NCBI RefSeq assembly: GCF_030053115.1
Contig: NZ_CP125619.1
Span: forward strand, 1,427,001 to 1,491,000
Direction: 5' to 3'
Origin: Pseudomonas svalbardensis
GTDB taxonomy: Bacteria; Pseudomonadota; Gammaproteobacteria; Pseudomonadales; Pseudomonadaceae
Length of the DNA stretch: 64,000 nucleotides
The notes beneath the pieces are model-generated. The model had not been told where the DNA came from, made no database searches, and saw only the letters and a program-made list of their open reading frames with translations. Shown here in pieces: positions 1-7,268 of this stretch. Made by a program: the position numbers and the translations under genes. Each line of letters starts with the position of its first letter. The first letter of the stretch is position 1.

Positions 1-394
1 CCAGGTCGATCAGCGGGTTGTGATCCTGGCGCGGTGGCACGGCGTCGTGCACGGCGTTGACCACTTGCTCGTACTGCTGCGGACCGGTCACGGCCAGCAC
101 GCTTGGGTGCACTTTACGAATGTTGCCTTCTTCGACGCCCATGCAGCCGGTCACGATGACCTTGCCGTTTTCCTTGATGGCTTCGCCGATCACTTCCAGA
201 GACTCAGCCTTGGCCGAGTCGATGAAGCCGCAGGTGTTGACCACCACGACGTCAGCGTCCTCGTAAGTGGACACAACGTCATAGCCTTCCATGCGCAGCT
301 GGGTAAGGATGCGCTCGGAGTCGACCAGTGCTTTGGGGCAACCCAGGGATACGAAGCCAACCTTTGGATTGGCCGGCGCAGGAGTGGTGGACAT
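1..394 (-). CDS. rimO: Ribosomal protein S12 methylthiotransferase RimO (N-terminal part; runs off the window)
   Basis: Radical-SAM enzyme that adds a methylthio group to an aspartate of ribosomal protein S12. Only the first ~131 residues are in the window; the gene continues past base 1. The translation starts [22 protein letters not shown] and shows the N-terminal UPF0004 domain with the first cluster-binding cysteine (SLGCPK), NTCGFID and [10 protein letters not shown], the usual three-cysteine pattern of methylthiotransferases. The CxxxCxxC radical-SAM motif lies outside the window. The start at 394 is the only good one before the fold begins. It is divergent from kup, with a large palindrome between them. 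Confidence 0.95.
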   Translation of the reverse strand, partial: MSTTPAPANPKVGFVSLGCPKALVDSERILTQLRMEGYDVVSTYEDADVVVVNTCGFIDSAKAESLEVIGEAIKENGKVIVTGCMGVEEGNIRKVHPSVLAVTGPQQYEQVVNAVHDAVPPRQDHNPLIDL

Positions 395-450
395 GTCTAA
401 CCTCGGTATTTGTGACGCCTCCAGCCGAAGACGGCAAGGCGACAGACGGG

Positions 451-616
451 CGCTTGGCGTCCTGCCTCGTGAATACGCTGCTTTGACGAGTGACTGTTGT
501 TGCCAGGCAAGGCGCCGCGCCGAGTCATAGTTCGCTATGGCGAGAAGCGGCAACGCAGCATGGCGACAACAGGCGCAGTCAAAAAACAGCAGTATTAGCG
601 AGGCAGGACGCTTAGC
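451..616. repeat. Large imperfect palindrome (MITE-like or structured RNA element) between rimO and kup
   Basis: The outer arms are near-identical inverted copies of about 39 bases: 451-489 begins CGCTTGGCGTCCTGCCTCG, and 578-616 read on the other strand begins with AAGCGTCCTGCCTCG. Pairing resumes further in (GACTGTTGTTGCC around 491-503 against GGCGACAACAGGC around 562-574) and the centre is the hairpin CATAG-TTCG-CTATG near 527-540. No protein is encoded. It fills most of the 440-base rimO/kup intergenic gap and could be read as a leader of rimO on the minus strand. From memory, similar sequences recur in Pseudomonas genomes; that was not checked. Confidence 0.6.
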
Positions 617-836
617 CTCTGATCAAAAAGTGCGCAATTCTAGCGATGAGAGGCGCACTTGACCAGCTTTATGCAGGGAAATACGACGAGTGCTGCGCTA
701 TGCTTCGTGCCTTTACGCTTTACCGAATTTTTACAGTCAACAAAACGTCTGTAACCTCAAGTAAAACAGCGCATGCTGCACGGCAAAGCATAGTGCTTCT
801 TATAAGAAGTCCGGGTCTGAGTAGTAGGAGTTTTGG

Positions 837-2738
837 ATGGGGCAGGCAAGTAGTCAGGTAGCGGGCTCTGAGCATTCGGCGGCAAAGCCGATCGGCATGC
901 TGGTCGCGGCGGTCGGTGTGGTTTATGGCGATATCGGCACGAGCCCGCTGTACACCCTCAAAGAAGTGTTTTCCGGTCACTATGGTGTACCGGTCGACCA
1001 TGACGGCGTGTTCGGGATTCTGGCGCTGATTTTCTGGTCGCTGATCTGGGTCGTTTCAATCAAATACGTGCTGTTCGTGCTGCGTGCCGACAACCAGGGC
1101 GAAGGCGGGATCATGGCCTTGACCGCCCTGGCTCGGCGGGCTGCGGCCGGGCATCCGAAGTTGCGCGCGTTGCTGGTGGTCTGCGGGCTGATCGGCGCGG
1201 CGTTGTTCTATGGCGACAGCATGATCACGCCGGCGATTTCCGTACTCTCGGCCATTGAAGGCCTGGGGCTGGCTTTCGAGGGTATAGACCATTGGGTGGT
1301 GCCACTGTCGCTGATCGTGCTGGTGGCGCTGTTCCTGATTCAGCGCCACGGCACTGCGCGGATAGGCATTCTGTTCGGGCCGATCATGGTGACCTGGTTT
1401 GTCGTGCTGGGGGCGCTGGGTGTCTACGGCATCATGCAGCACCCGGAAGTGTTGCAAGCGATGAACCCGGTCTGGGGCGTGCGCTTCTTCATCGTGCACC
1501 CGGGCATGGGGGTGGCGATCCTCGGCGCGGTGGTGCTGGCATTGACCGGTGCCGAAGCGCTGTACGCCGACATGGGCCACTTCGGTCGCAAGCCGATCGC
1601 ACGCGCCTGGTTCATCCTCGTGCTGCCGGCGCTGGTGCTGAACTACTTTGGCCAAGGCGCGTTGCTGCTCGGTGATCCGGAAGCCGCTCGCAACCCGTTC
1701 TACTTGCTGGCGCCGAGCTGGGCGCTGATTCCGTTGGTGGGGTTGTCGACCCTGGCCACAGTCATTGCCTCCCAGGCAGTGATTTCCGGTGCGTTCTCCC
1801 TGACTCGTCAGGCGATTCAGCTCGGTTACATACCGCGCATGCACATTCAGCACACCTCCAGTGCCGAACAAGGCCAGATCTACATCGGCGCGGTGAACTG
1901 GGCGCTGATGGTCGGCGTAATCCTGTTGGTGCTGGGCTTCGAGTCCTCCGGCGCGCTGGCTGCGGCTTACGGCGTGGCCGTGACGGGCACGATGCTGATG
2001 ACCACCATTCTGGTGTCGGCGGTGATATTGCTGCTGTGGAAATGGCCTCCGGTCCTCGCGGTTCCGCTATTGCTCGGTTTCCTGGTGGTGGACGGTCTGT
2101 ACTTCGCTGCCAACGTGCCAAAAATCATTCAGGGCGGGGCGTTCCCGGTGATTGCCGGTATCGTGCTGTTTGTGCTGATGACCACCTGGAAACGCGGCAA
2201 GCAATTGCTGGTTGATCGTCTCGACGAGGGTGGCTTGCCGCTGCCGATCTTCATCAGCAGCATCGCCGTGCAACCACCGCATCGCGTTCAGGGCACCGCC
2301 GTGTTTCTGACCGCGCGCCCGGACGCCGTGCCCCACGCGCTGTTGCACAATCTGCTGCACAACCAGGTACTGCACGAGCAAGTGGTGCTGCTGACGGTGG
2401 TGTACGAAGACATCCCGCGGGTGCCAGCATCACGGCGTTTCGAGGTCGATGCCTACGGCGAAGGTTTCTTCCGGGTGATCCTGCACTTTGGCTTCGTCGA
2501 CGAGCCGGACGTGCCGCAAGCACTGAAACTGTGTCATCTCGATGATCTGGATTTCAGCCCTATGCGTACCACTTACTTCCTCAGCCGCGAGACGGTCATC
2601 GCTTCCAAACTCGAAGGCATGGCCCGCTGGCGTGAGACGCTGTTCGCCTTCATGTTGCAGAACGCCAACGGCAATTTGCGCTTCTTCAATCTGCCGTTGA
2701 ACCGGGTGATTGAGTTGGGGACGCAGGTAGAGATGTAA
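837..2738 (+). CDS. kup: Low-affinity potassium uptake protein Kup (Trk-independent K+/H+ symporter)
   Basis: Inner-membrane potassium transporter of the KUP/HAK/KT family, 633 residues, close to the usual ~620-630. The N-terminal signature [13 protein letters not shown] is at about residues 27-39, followed by about 12 hydrophobic segments to about residue 445, including the [22 protein letters not shown] segment, then a cytosolic C-terminal domain of about 170 residues. The start ATG has AGGAG six bases upstream. It is a single-gene unit closed by a terminator directly after the stop. No regulatory site was recognised. Confidence 0.96.
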   Translation: MGQASSQVAGSEHSAAKPIGMLVAAVGVVYGDIGTSPLYTLKEVFSGHYGVPVDHDGVFGILALIFWSLIWVVSIKYVLFVLRADNQGEGGIMALTALARRAAAGHPKLRALLVVCGLIGAALFYGDSMITPAISVLSAIEGLGLAFEGIDHWVVPLSLIVLVALFLIQRHGTARIGILFGPIMVTWFVVLGALGVYGIMQHPEVLQAMNPVWGVRFFIVHPGMGVAILGAVVLALTGAEALYADMGHFGRKPIARAWFILVLPALVLNYFGQGALLLGDPEAARNPFYLLAPSWALIPLVGLSTLATVIASQAVISGAFSLTRQAIQLGYIPRMHIQHTSSAEQGQIYIGAVNWALMVGVILLVLGFESSGALAAAYGVAVTGTMLMTTILVSAVILLLWKWPPVLAVPLLLGFLVVDGLYFAANVPKIIQGGAFPVIAGIVLFVLMTTWKRGKQLLVDRLDEGGLPLPIFISSIAVQPPHRVQGTAVFLTARPDAVPHALLHNLLHNQVLHEQVVLLTVVYEDIPRVPASRRFEVDAYGEGFFRVILHFGFVDEPDVPQALKLCHLDDLDFSPMRTTYFLSRETVIASKLEGMARWRETLFAFMLQNANGNLRFFNLPLNRVIELGTQVEM

Positions 2739-2746
2739 GCCACAAC

Positions 2747-2786
2747 AAAAAGCCCCCGTTGCCATTGTGGTAGCGGGGGCTTTTTT
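2747..2786 (+). terminator. Intrinsic terminator of kup
   Basis: AGCCCCCG and CGGGGGCT arms around a short loop, flanked by an A run on the left and TTTTTT on the right. It can act in both directions, so it may also end the minus-strand gene at 2826. Confidence 0.88.
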
Positions 2787-2825
2787 GTGTCTGGTGTCTC
2801 GGTGCCTTTAATTGCGCTCAGGCAG

Positions 2826-3134
2826 CTATTTTTTAGATTCGGCCTTTGTCCGAGCAGGTGGCGGCGTCAGTACCTTCACCACATCATCAATTACGGCCTT
2901 GCTCATTGCCGTCAGGTAATGCGCGGCCCAAGCGTGTCGGTCGGTGTCGCGGGCGTAGGCAGCATCTTTAGTCAGCTCCTTGGCAAGGAACAGAAAATCA
3001 GAGGCCATGGCTAGCGCATCACCGAGGGGTACGTCTCGACTGACACGGAACAGTGCCTGGTTCGAGCAGTAGATGAAGGGGGTGAGGCCGATGGTTTTCA
3101 GATCTGAGGGGGAGGGCGGATTTGTTTTGCTCAT
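2826..3134 (-). CDS. DUF3077 family small protein
   Basis: A 102-residue protein of unknown function. The pattern (LFRVSRDVPLGDALAMASDFLFLAKEL followed by a helix around HAWAAHYLTAMSKAVIDDV) matches DUF3077, a family I know mainly from Pseudomonas; the assignment is from memory. It is predicted all-alpha, cytosolic and without a signal peptide, with a basic C-terminal tail. The start at 3134 was chosen because AAGGAG sits seven bases upstream; an in-frame ATG at 3167 would place the RBS inside the coding region. That RBS can be folded into a hairpin (see 3135-3374), so translation may be controlled. DUF6124 proteins, a related-looking family, have a remnant at 55244. Confidence 0.72.
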   Translation of the reverse strand: MSKTNPPSPSDLKTIGLTPFIYCSNQALFRVSRDVPLGDALAMASDFLFLAKELTKDAAYARDTDRHAWAAHYLTAMSKAVIDDVVKVLTPPPARTKAESKK

Positions 3135-3374
3135 TGTTTCGCTCCTTAAAACGAGGAGCTGCCGCATTCGTTACCACACGAATGGGTGGCAGCTGTACGC
3201 AGGGTGGTAAACCGGAGGAGCAAAGGAACCGGCAGACCCGAAGGTCTCCCACGCACAGCCGCCATAACACGGGATTACAGACGTAAAAACGCACGAACCG
3301 TGATGGGAGCGGTGTTGCACTTTGCCTAACCGGGTTACCACACCCGATCGCTGAATGGTCAGCGACGTCCGGAG
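3135..3374 (-). promoter_or_regulatory. Structured 5' leader of the DUF3077 gene with an RBS-sequestering hairpin
   Basis: Read on the minus strand this ~240-base noncoding stretch holds, in order: a six-pair hairpin with an AUGG-side loop (3349-3364); a GTGTGGTAAC box (3334-3343); GGCGGCUGU (3255-3263) pairing fully, with one G-U, with ACAGCUGCC (3188-3196); inside that stem a hairpin AGACC-UUCG-GGUCU (3234-3247), a very stable tetraloop; a GGTTTACCACCC segment (3202-3213); a second GTGTGGTAAC box (3170-3179); and last the hairpin GCUCCU-CGUUUUA-AGGAGC (3141-3159), which buries the gene's Shine-Dalgarno. The two GTGTGGTAAC boxes are both nearly complementary to the central TTTACCACC, so alternative folds are possible. 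The function is inferred. Confidence 0.6.
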
Positions 3375-3671
3375 AGTATCCCGTCGAAGAAAAGCGCAAC
3401 AAGGCATCAAAGTGCCCAAACGCGAGATTCGGAGTTTGCCTACAAGGTCTACGGGCGTCATCCGATATTGCGACACCTTAAGTAAACAAAACTAAACGTG
3501 GCGAGCGATTTTACATATCGCTGGAGTGCTTGAGCAGTTGAGCCAAACGGATGAAGCCGGAATTGTCTTATCTCACCTGTTCGCGAATTGGCAGACGATT
3601 TGCGGATTTCCCAGTGAAAACTGATAAATATTGAAAGGTCTTGACGGCTCGATATTTTCAATGAGACAAGT

Positions 3672-3695
3672 GTCCACGTTTCATGGAATGTGGAC
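3672..3695. promoter_or_regulatory. Imperfect palindrome upstream of the three-gene cassette, candidate operator
   Basis: GTCCAC and GTGGAC arms (3672-3677, 3690-3695) surround an inner TTC-ATG-GAA palindrome. It lies 19 bases before the chosen start of the winged-helix gene at 3715, so it could be an autoregulatory operator bound by that protein. A TTGACG hexamer at 3641 could be a -35 box, but no convincing -10 was found. Confidence 0.4.
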
Positions 3696-3714
3696 GCTTG
3701 GAGTTTCTAGCTTC

Positions 3715-4482
3715 ATGAAGAGTCAAGACATATTGCTTTTGTTCAAAATGGCCAGCCTGCACGCCCAGGAAGAAAATCTTTTCGGGAAGATGGAATCTGA
3801 GTCGAATTCGAACACGGTTGAGGAATTGCTGAAGCCCCAGCATATAAATCGAATGACGGCAGGGGGGCGAGTGGGGCAGCCGCTAGCCACCTACCCTACT
3901 GATGGTGAAGAAGCTGTATTCCACCGCCGGGAGTTCGACTCACCCTTGGGCGAGGAGGAAGGGTGGGAGGGGTGGTCGGAGCCCGTACCTTCTCCGCCGC
4001 TGACGAGCTGGAGTGAAGCTTACTCGTTGCGTGCGTTGTCTGCGTCTCTTGGGCTAAGCAAAAGCGAGATTTCAAACTCCATAGCCAGATGTCGCGAGTC
4101 TGGATTGCTGACCAATGACTACGACACCGGGCTTGCGAAAGTTAATCGGCGAGAGCTGCTGAAAATCACCGAGCACGCTTTGAAATACTTTTTCCCCGTG
4201 AAGCCGGGCGCAATGGTTCGCGGTATTCCAACAGGCTTCGCAGCGCCAGCCCTGTCCAAAAGCATCAAGAGCGCTGGCGGGTTGATTCCGGTTTGGCCTG
4301 ATGCACTCGGAACTGAGCGTGGTCAGGCGATAGAGCCGCTCTACAAAACTGTGCCGGAAGCGGTTAAGAAGGATAGGACTCTTTATCATTACCTTGCGCT
4401 TGCTGATGCGATACGTCTTGGCGGCCCGCGAGAGTGTGGTGTGGCGGTTAACATTCTAAAAGCAGGGATGGGGCTGAAATAG
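3715..4482 (+). CDS. Winged-helix domain protein, first gene of the NTase/PP2C cassette
   Basis: A 255-residue protein of unknown function. It opens with a helix (MKSQDILLLFKMASLHAQEE), continues with a long acidic, proline-containing linker, and has a helix-turn-helix/winged-helix segment at about residues 98-150 (SWSEAYSLRALSASLGLSKS then EISNSIARCRESGLL). The C-terminal part includes a conserved-looking GIPTGFAAPALSK and IPVWPDALG stretch. I chose ATG 3715 over an in-frame ATG at 3631 because the palindrome at 3672 would otherwise be coding and because MKSQDILLLFK looks like a genuine N-terminus; GGAG lies 11 bases upstream. It ends one base before the next ATG, so translation is coupled. 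AbiE systems also pair a winged-helix antitoxin upstream of a nucleotidyltransferase, which suggests an antitoxin or repressor role (inference). Confidence 0.7.
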   Translation: MKSQDILLLFKMASLHAQEENLFGKMESESNSNTVEELLKPQHINRMTAGGRVGQPLATYPTDGEEAVFHRREFDSPLGEEEGWEGWSEPVPSPPLTSWSEAYSLRALSASLGLSKSEISNSIARCRESGLLTNDYDTGLAKVNRRELLKITEHALKYFFPVKPGAMVRGIPTGFAAPALSKSIKSAGGLIPVWPDALGTERGQAIEPLYKTVPEAVKKDRTLYHYLALADAIRLGGPRECGVAVNILKAGMGLK

Positions 4483-4483
4483 C

Positions 4484-5182
4484 ATGTCATCAAACGCTGA
4501 TCACAACTATGAACTCATAGAGTTTGTTGCACATGGCTTGGGGGAGGAGTTTCTCGCTGAGGTAGCCTTCGTCGGCGGTTGCACCACGGCCATGCTGGTC
4601 ACTGACGCTGCTGTGCTGGACGACATTCGTTTCACCGATGATGTTGACTTGGTGATCGAACTGGCAGGCATTAGCGCTTGGCAACACCTCACTAAACGGC
4701 TGGCAGCCAAGAATTTCAAGATCACCGGTGAGGATGAAGTCAACTGTCGTTTCCGCTTCAACGACGTCGTCGTTGACGTGATGCCTTCTGACCCCGCTGT
4801 TCTCGGATATGCAAACCGTTGGTTCGTGGAGGGGCTGGCGAGGGCTGATAAATTTACGTTGCCCAGCGGTACGGTCATCCAGATATTTAAACCGACCTAC
4901 TTTCTTGCGACGAAGCTAGAGGCCTTTAGCGGTCGCGGTGAGGGCGACCCGTACCACAAAGACGTCGAAGACATCATCATCTTGATTGATGGTCGTACAG
5001 AGCTTTTGGAAGAGGTTCGCCAGGCTGAGTCTGAGCTCAAGGACTTCATCACGACTGGAACTCGAGAGCTCGCGGCGCTCAGTGGTATCGACTACGTGAT
5101 TGAAAGCTCGGGCTCGGTGCAGGCTAATCCGGGTAGAGGGCGAATCATCCACATGCGCATGAAGGATCTGGGCAACGTATGA
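4484..5182 (+). CDS. AbiEii-like nucleotidyltransferase, putative toxin or effector
   Basis: A 232-residue protein with the polymerase-beta-type nucleotidyltransferase pattern: Gly31-Gly32 in FVGGCTTAM, the metal-binding pair Asp53-x-Asp55 in RFTDDVDLVIE, and a third acidic residue Asp98 in VVVDVMPSDP. A further segment, TKLEAFSGRGEGDPYHKDVEDIIILIDGR, resembles the substrate-side region of the AbiEii/AbiGii family, whose known members transfer nucleotides or phosphate-containing groups to tRNA or protein. All catalytic positions look intact. It starts two bases after the preceding stop and overlaps the next gene by ATGA. It is not annotated further because the substrate cannot be read from sequence. 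Confidence 0.75.
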   Translation: MSSNADHNYELIEFVAHGLGEEFLAEVAFVGGCTTAMLVTDAAVLDDIRFTDDVDLVIELAGISAWQHLTKRLAAKNFKITGEDEVNCRFRFNDVVVDVMPSDPAVLGYANRWFVEGLARADKFTLPSGTVIQIFKPTYFLATKLEAFSGRGEGDPYHKDVEDIIILIDGRTELLEEVRQAESELKDFITTGTRELAALSGIDYVIESSGSVQANPGRGRIIHMRMKDLGNV

Positions 5183-5850
5183 GATACGCCACCAGATCAG
5201 TAATCGGACGGACCAGGAAATCCAATCATGACTATGCTGGAGCTCTCTGCGACGGCGACAGAGGGCTGTTCGTCATCACGGACGGTACGTCGAAGCTCGG
5301 CAGTGGCCAACTGGCCGAATGCTTCGTAAAAGGTGTTTTAGAGACGTATCCGAAACACATGGAGCAGGGGGGCGATATCACCGAGCACGGAACAGTCGAG
5401 CAGGTACTTTGTTCAATGCTGGCCGAGCTTCACCCCACTTTGTTTGCGGACCAGACAGGGGCCATGTGTTACCTGATCGGTTTCGCTGCTCATGGGAAGC
5501 TTACGCTTGCGTATGAAGGTGACTGCTCGTGCGGTGTGGTGACACCGGCAGGCACGATCGAGTGGATTACACCGCCTCACTGCAAGGCCAATTGGAGGCG
5601 CGACCGTTCGCATCGTGAGCTGGCGCAAGATCCGGCTCGAAACTGGATAACCCGATGCCTGAAGGTTAATCGTGCCCCGGACCCTGACTTTGTTTTTCAC
5701 AAATTGGCCGTCGGTGAGCGACTGGTTTTCGTTACCGATGGATTCTGGGCGGAGTTAACGGAGTCGCAACAAAGCAGCTTGCTGGCAGCTCCGGATAGCG
5801 ACTTTATCGCTGTTGAAGATGACGTAACGTGGATAGATGTTCAGCTTTAG
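5179..5850 (+). CDS. PP2C-like serine/threonine phosphatase, third gene of the cassette
   Basis: A 223-residue PPM-family phosphatase. The metal-binding pattern is complete: N16-H-D18 near the N-terminus after an Arg-rich segment, D35-G36 in VITDGTSKLGSGQLAE, G114-D115 in AYEGDCS, D187-G188 in FVTDGFWAEL, and a terminal DDVT at 214-217 where most family members have DNxT. The usual DG(M/V)GG is DGTSKLGSG here, so it is a divergent member. There is no signal peptide or membrane segment, so it should be cytosolic. It shares ATGA with the nucleotidyltransferase stop, so the two are made together. A plausible role is reversing a phosphorylation or counteracting the NTase (inference). Confidence 0.78.
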   Translation: MRYATRSVIGRTRKSNHDYAGALCDGDRGLFVITDGTSKLGSGQLAECFVKGVLETYPKHMEQGGDITEHGTVEQVLCSMLAELHPTLFADQTGAMCYLIGFAAHGKLTLAYEGDCSCGVVTPAGTIEWITPPHCKANWRRDRSHRELAQDPARNWITRCLKVNRAPDPDFVFHKLAVGERLVFVTDGFWAELTESQQSSLLAAPDSDFIAVEDDVTWIDVQL

Positions 5851-5915
5851 CCTTGGAACTACAGAGCATCGACATGAAGTCCGGCTAGCTGGTAGCGCTT
5901 CATGTTTGTACATGT

Positions 5916-5956
5916 AAAAAAGCCCTCGCAGCCTTATGGCTGCGGGGGCTTTTTTG
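5916..5956. terminator. Bidirectional intrinsic terminator between the cassette and the A-PG hydrolase gene
   Basis: AGCCCTCGCAGCC and GGCTGCGGGGGCT arms with a TTAT loop, bounded by A6 on the left and T6 on the right. It lies between convergent genes and can end transcription from both sides. Confidence 0.88.
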
Positions 5957-5972
5957 TCGACGGTGTCTCAGA

Positions 5973-7268
5973 TTACTCCTGAGCCGTCTCGTCCTTGGCT
6001 TGTCGCTTGGCGATGATGTCCACCAATCGCTTTGCCAGCGTCGGATAGTTCTCGTCGAAGTGGTGACCACCCGGCAATTTCATCGCTTCACCCACCGCGG
6101 TCTTGTCGGTACAGCCGCTCTCGTCCACTTCCTCTTCACCGTAGATGCACACCACTTTCTCCGGCGGCAGCTTGGCCATTTCCGGGCCGGTGGCGGCTTC
6201 TTTGCCGGCGTTGCCGAGCCAGCCTTCGACTTCGATTTCGAAGCTGCCGGTGCGGGCGAAGGCCAGCAGGATGATCGCATCGACCCGTTGCTGTTCCGAT
6301 GGCTCCAGGCGGTTGTAGATGGCGGGCAGGACGTCGGCGCCGAACGAGTAACCGGTCAGGATGAAGCGCTTGGTGCCCCATTTCTGCCGGTAGTGCTGCA
6401 TCAACTCGGCGATGTCCAGGGCGCTTTGCTCGGGGCTTTTGTGCTGCCAGTAGTAACGCAAGGTGTCGATGCCGACCACCGGGTAGCCGAGCTTCGCCAT
6501 CTCGCCCGCGACGTCGCGGTCCAGGTCACGCCAGCCGCCGTCACCGGACAGGAACAGGGTCACGGTGTCCTTGGCTTGGCCGGCGGGCACTTCGACTACC
6601 GGGATCTGCAGGCCGCCAGCGGCTTTATCGCCACCGACGAGGATCTTGCGCAGTTCGTTGTTCAGCACTTGCGGCAGGTTGATGTCGTAGTCGCTGATGC
6701 TGGTTTCGGCGTTGGGTTGGTCGCGCACGAAGCCGGCGCTGGTGTCGTCCGGGTTATCGTTCCAGGCCACCAGCCAGTGGCCGTGAGCGGCGCTTTTCGG
6801 TAGCAGGTGTGTGCAGCCGGGTTTTTCCAGGGCCAGGTCCACCGAGATGGCTTGAGCCTTGTCGTCCTTCTGCTCGGACAACCAGCGCCACGCCAGCACG
6901 GCGCCAGGGCCGATGCCGCTGACCAGGGTCGCCGGGCCTTTGAGTTCTCTGAGGGCCGATTGCAGGGCGCGACTTTGCAACAGGCAGTCTTTGGGCAGGA
7001 TCACCTGAACAATCTGCGCCGAACCGGTGCGGCTCAGGGTCATCAACTGTTTGTTGCTGAGCTTCTGGTCTTCATTGACCGCCACCAGCACCTGGGCGCG
7101 TGGCGTGTTGCCGGGGATGACGCGGGTCATCGTGGCGCCATCCGCCGGCGTCAACTGTTCGAGGATCGGTTCGGGTGCCGGGCGTTTCAGGTACCAGTAA
7201 CCGCCACCGAGAATCAGGGCCAGCACTACCAGTGTGGCCAGTACGTACCGCAAGGAGCGTTGAATCAT
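5973..7268 (-). CDS. AcvB/VirJ-type lipase-fold protein, probable alanyl-phosphatidylglycerol hydrolase
   Basis: A 431-residue protein with an N-terminal membrane anchor or signal (residues ~8-26) followed by a periplasmic domain. A lipase-type nucleophile elbow GYSFG holds Ser308, and a C-terminal GGHHFD supplies a likely catalytic His at 402/403. FLSGDGGWRDLD at ~239-250 is typical of the AcvB/VirJ family. In P. aeruginosa the gene beside the alanyl-PG synthase (PA0919, from memory) encodes an A-PG hydrolase; the same arrangement here, with a one-base stop/start overlap (TAATG) with mprF, supports that role. It would balance the amount of aminoacylated lipid made by MprF. Confidence 0.85.
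   Translation of the reverse strand: MIQRSLRYVLATLVVLALILGGGYWYLKRPAPEPILEQLTPADGATMTRVIPGNTPRAQVLVAVNEDQKLSNKQLMTLSRTGSAQIVQVILPKDCLLQSRALQSALRELKGPATLVSGIGPGAVLAWRWLSEQKDDKAQAISVDLALEKPGCTHLLPKSAAHGHWLVAWNDNPDDTSAGFVRDQPNAETSISDYDINLPQVLNNELRKILVGGDKAAGGLQIPVVEVPAGQAKDTVTLFLSGDGGWRDLDRDVAGEMAKLGYPVVGIDTLRYYWQHKSPEQSALDIAELMQHYRQKWGTKRFILTGYSFGADVLPAIYNRLEPSEQQRVDAIILLAFARTGSFEIEVEGWLGNAGKEAATGPEMAKLPPEKVVCIYGEEEVDESGCTDKTAVGEAMKLPGGHHFDENYPTLAKRLVDIIAKRQAKDETAQE

Noticed and set aside
3019..3476. Two overlapping short minus-strand frames upstream of the DUF3077 gene
   Set aside because: They run through the structured leader and share no coding features; the leader explains the sequence.
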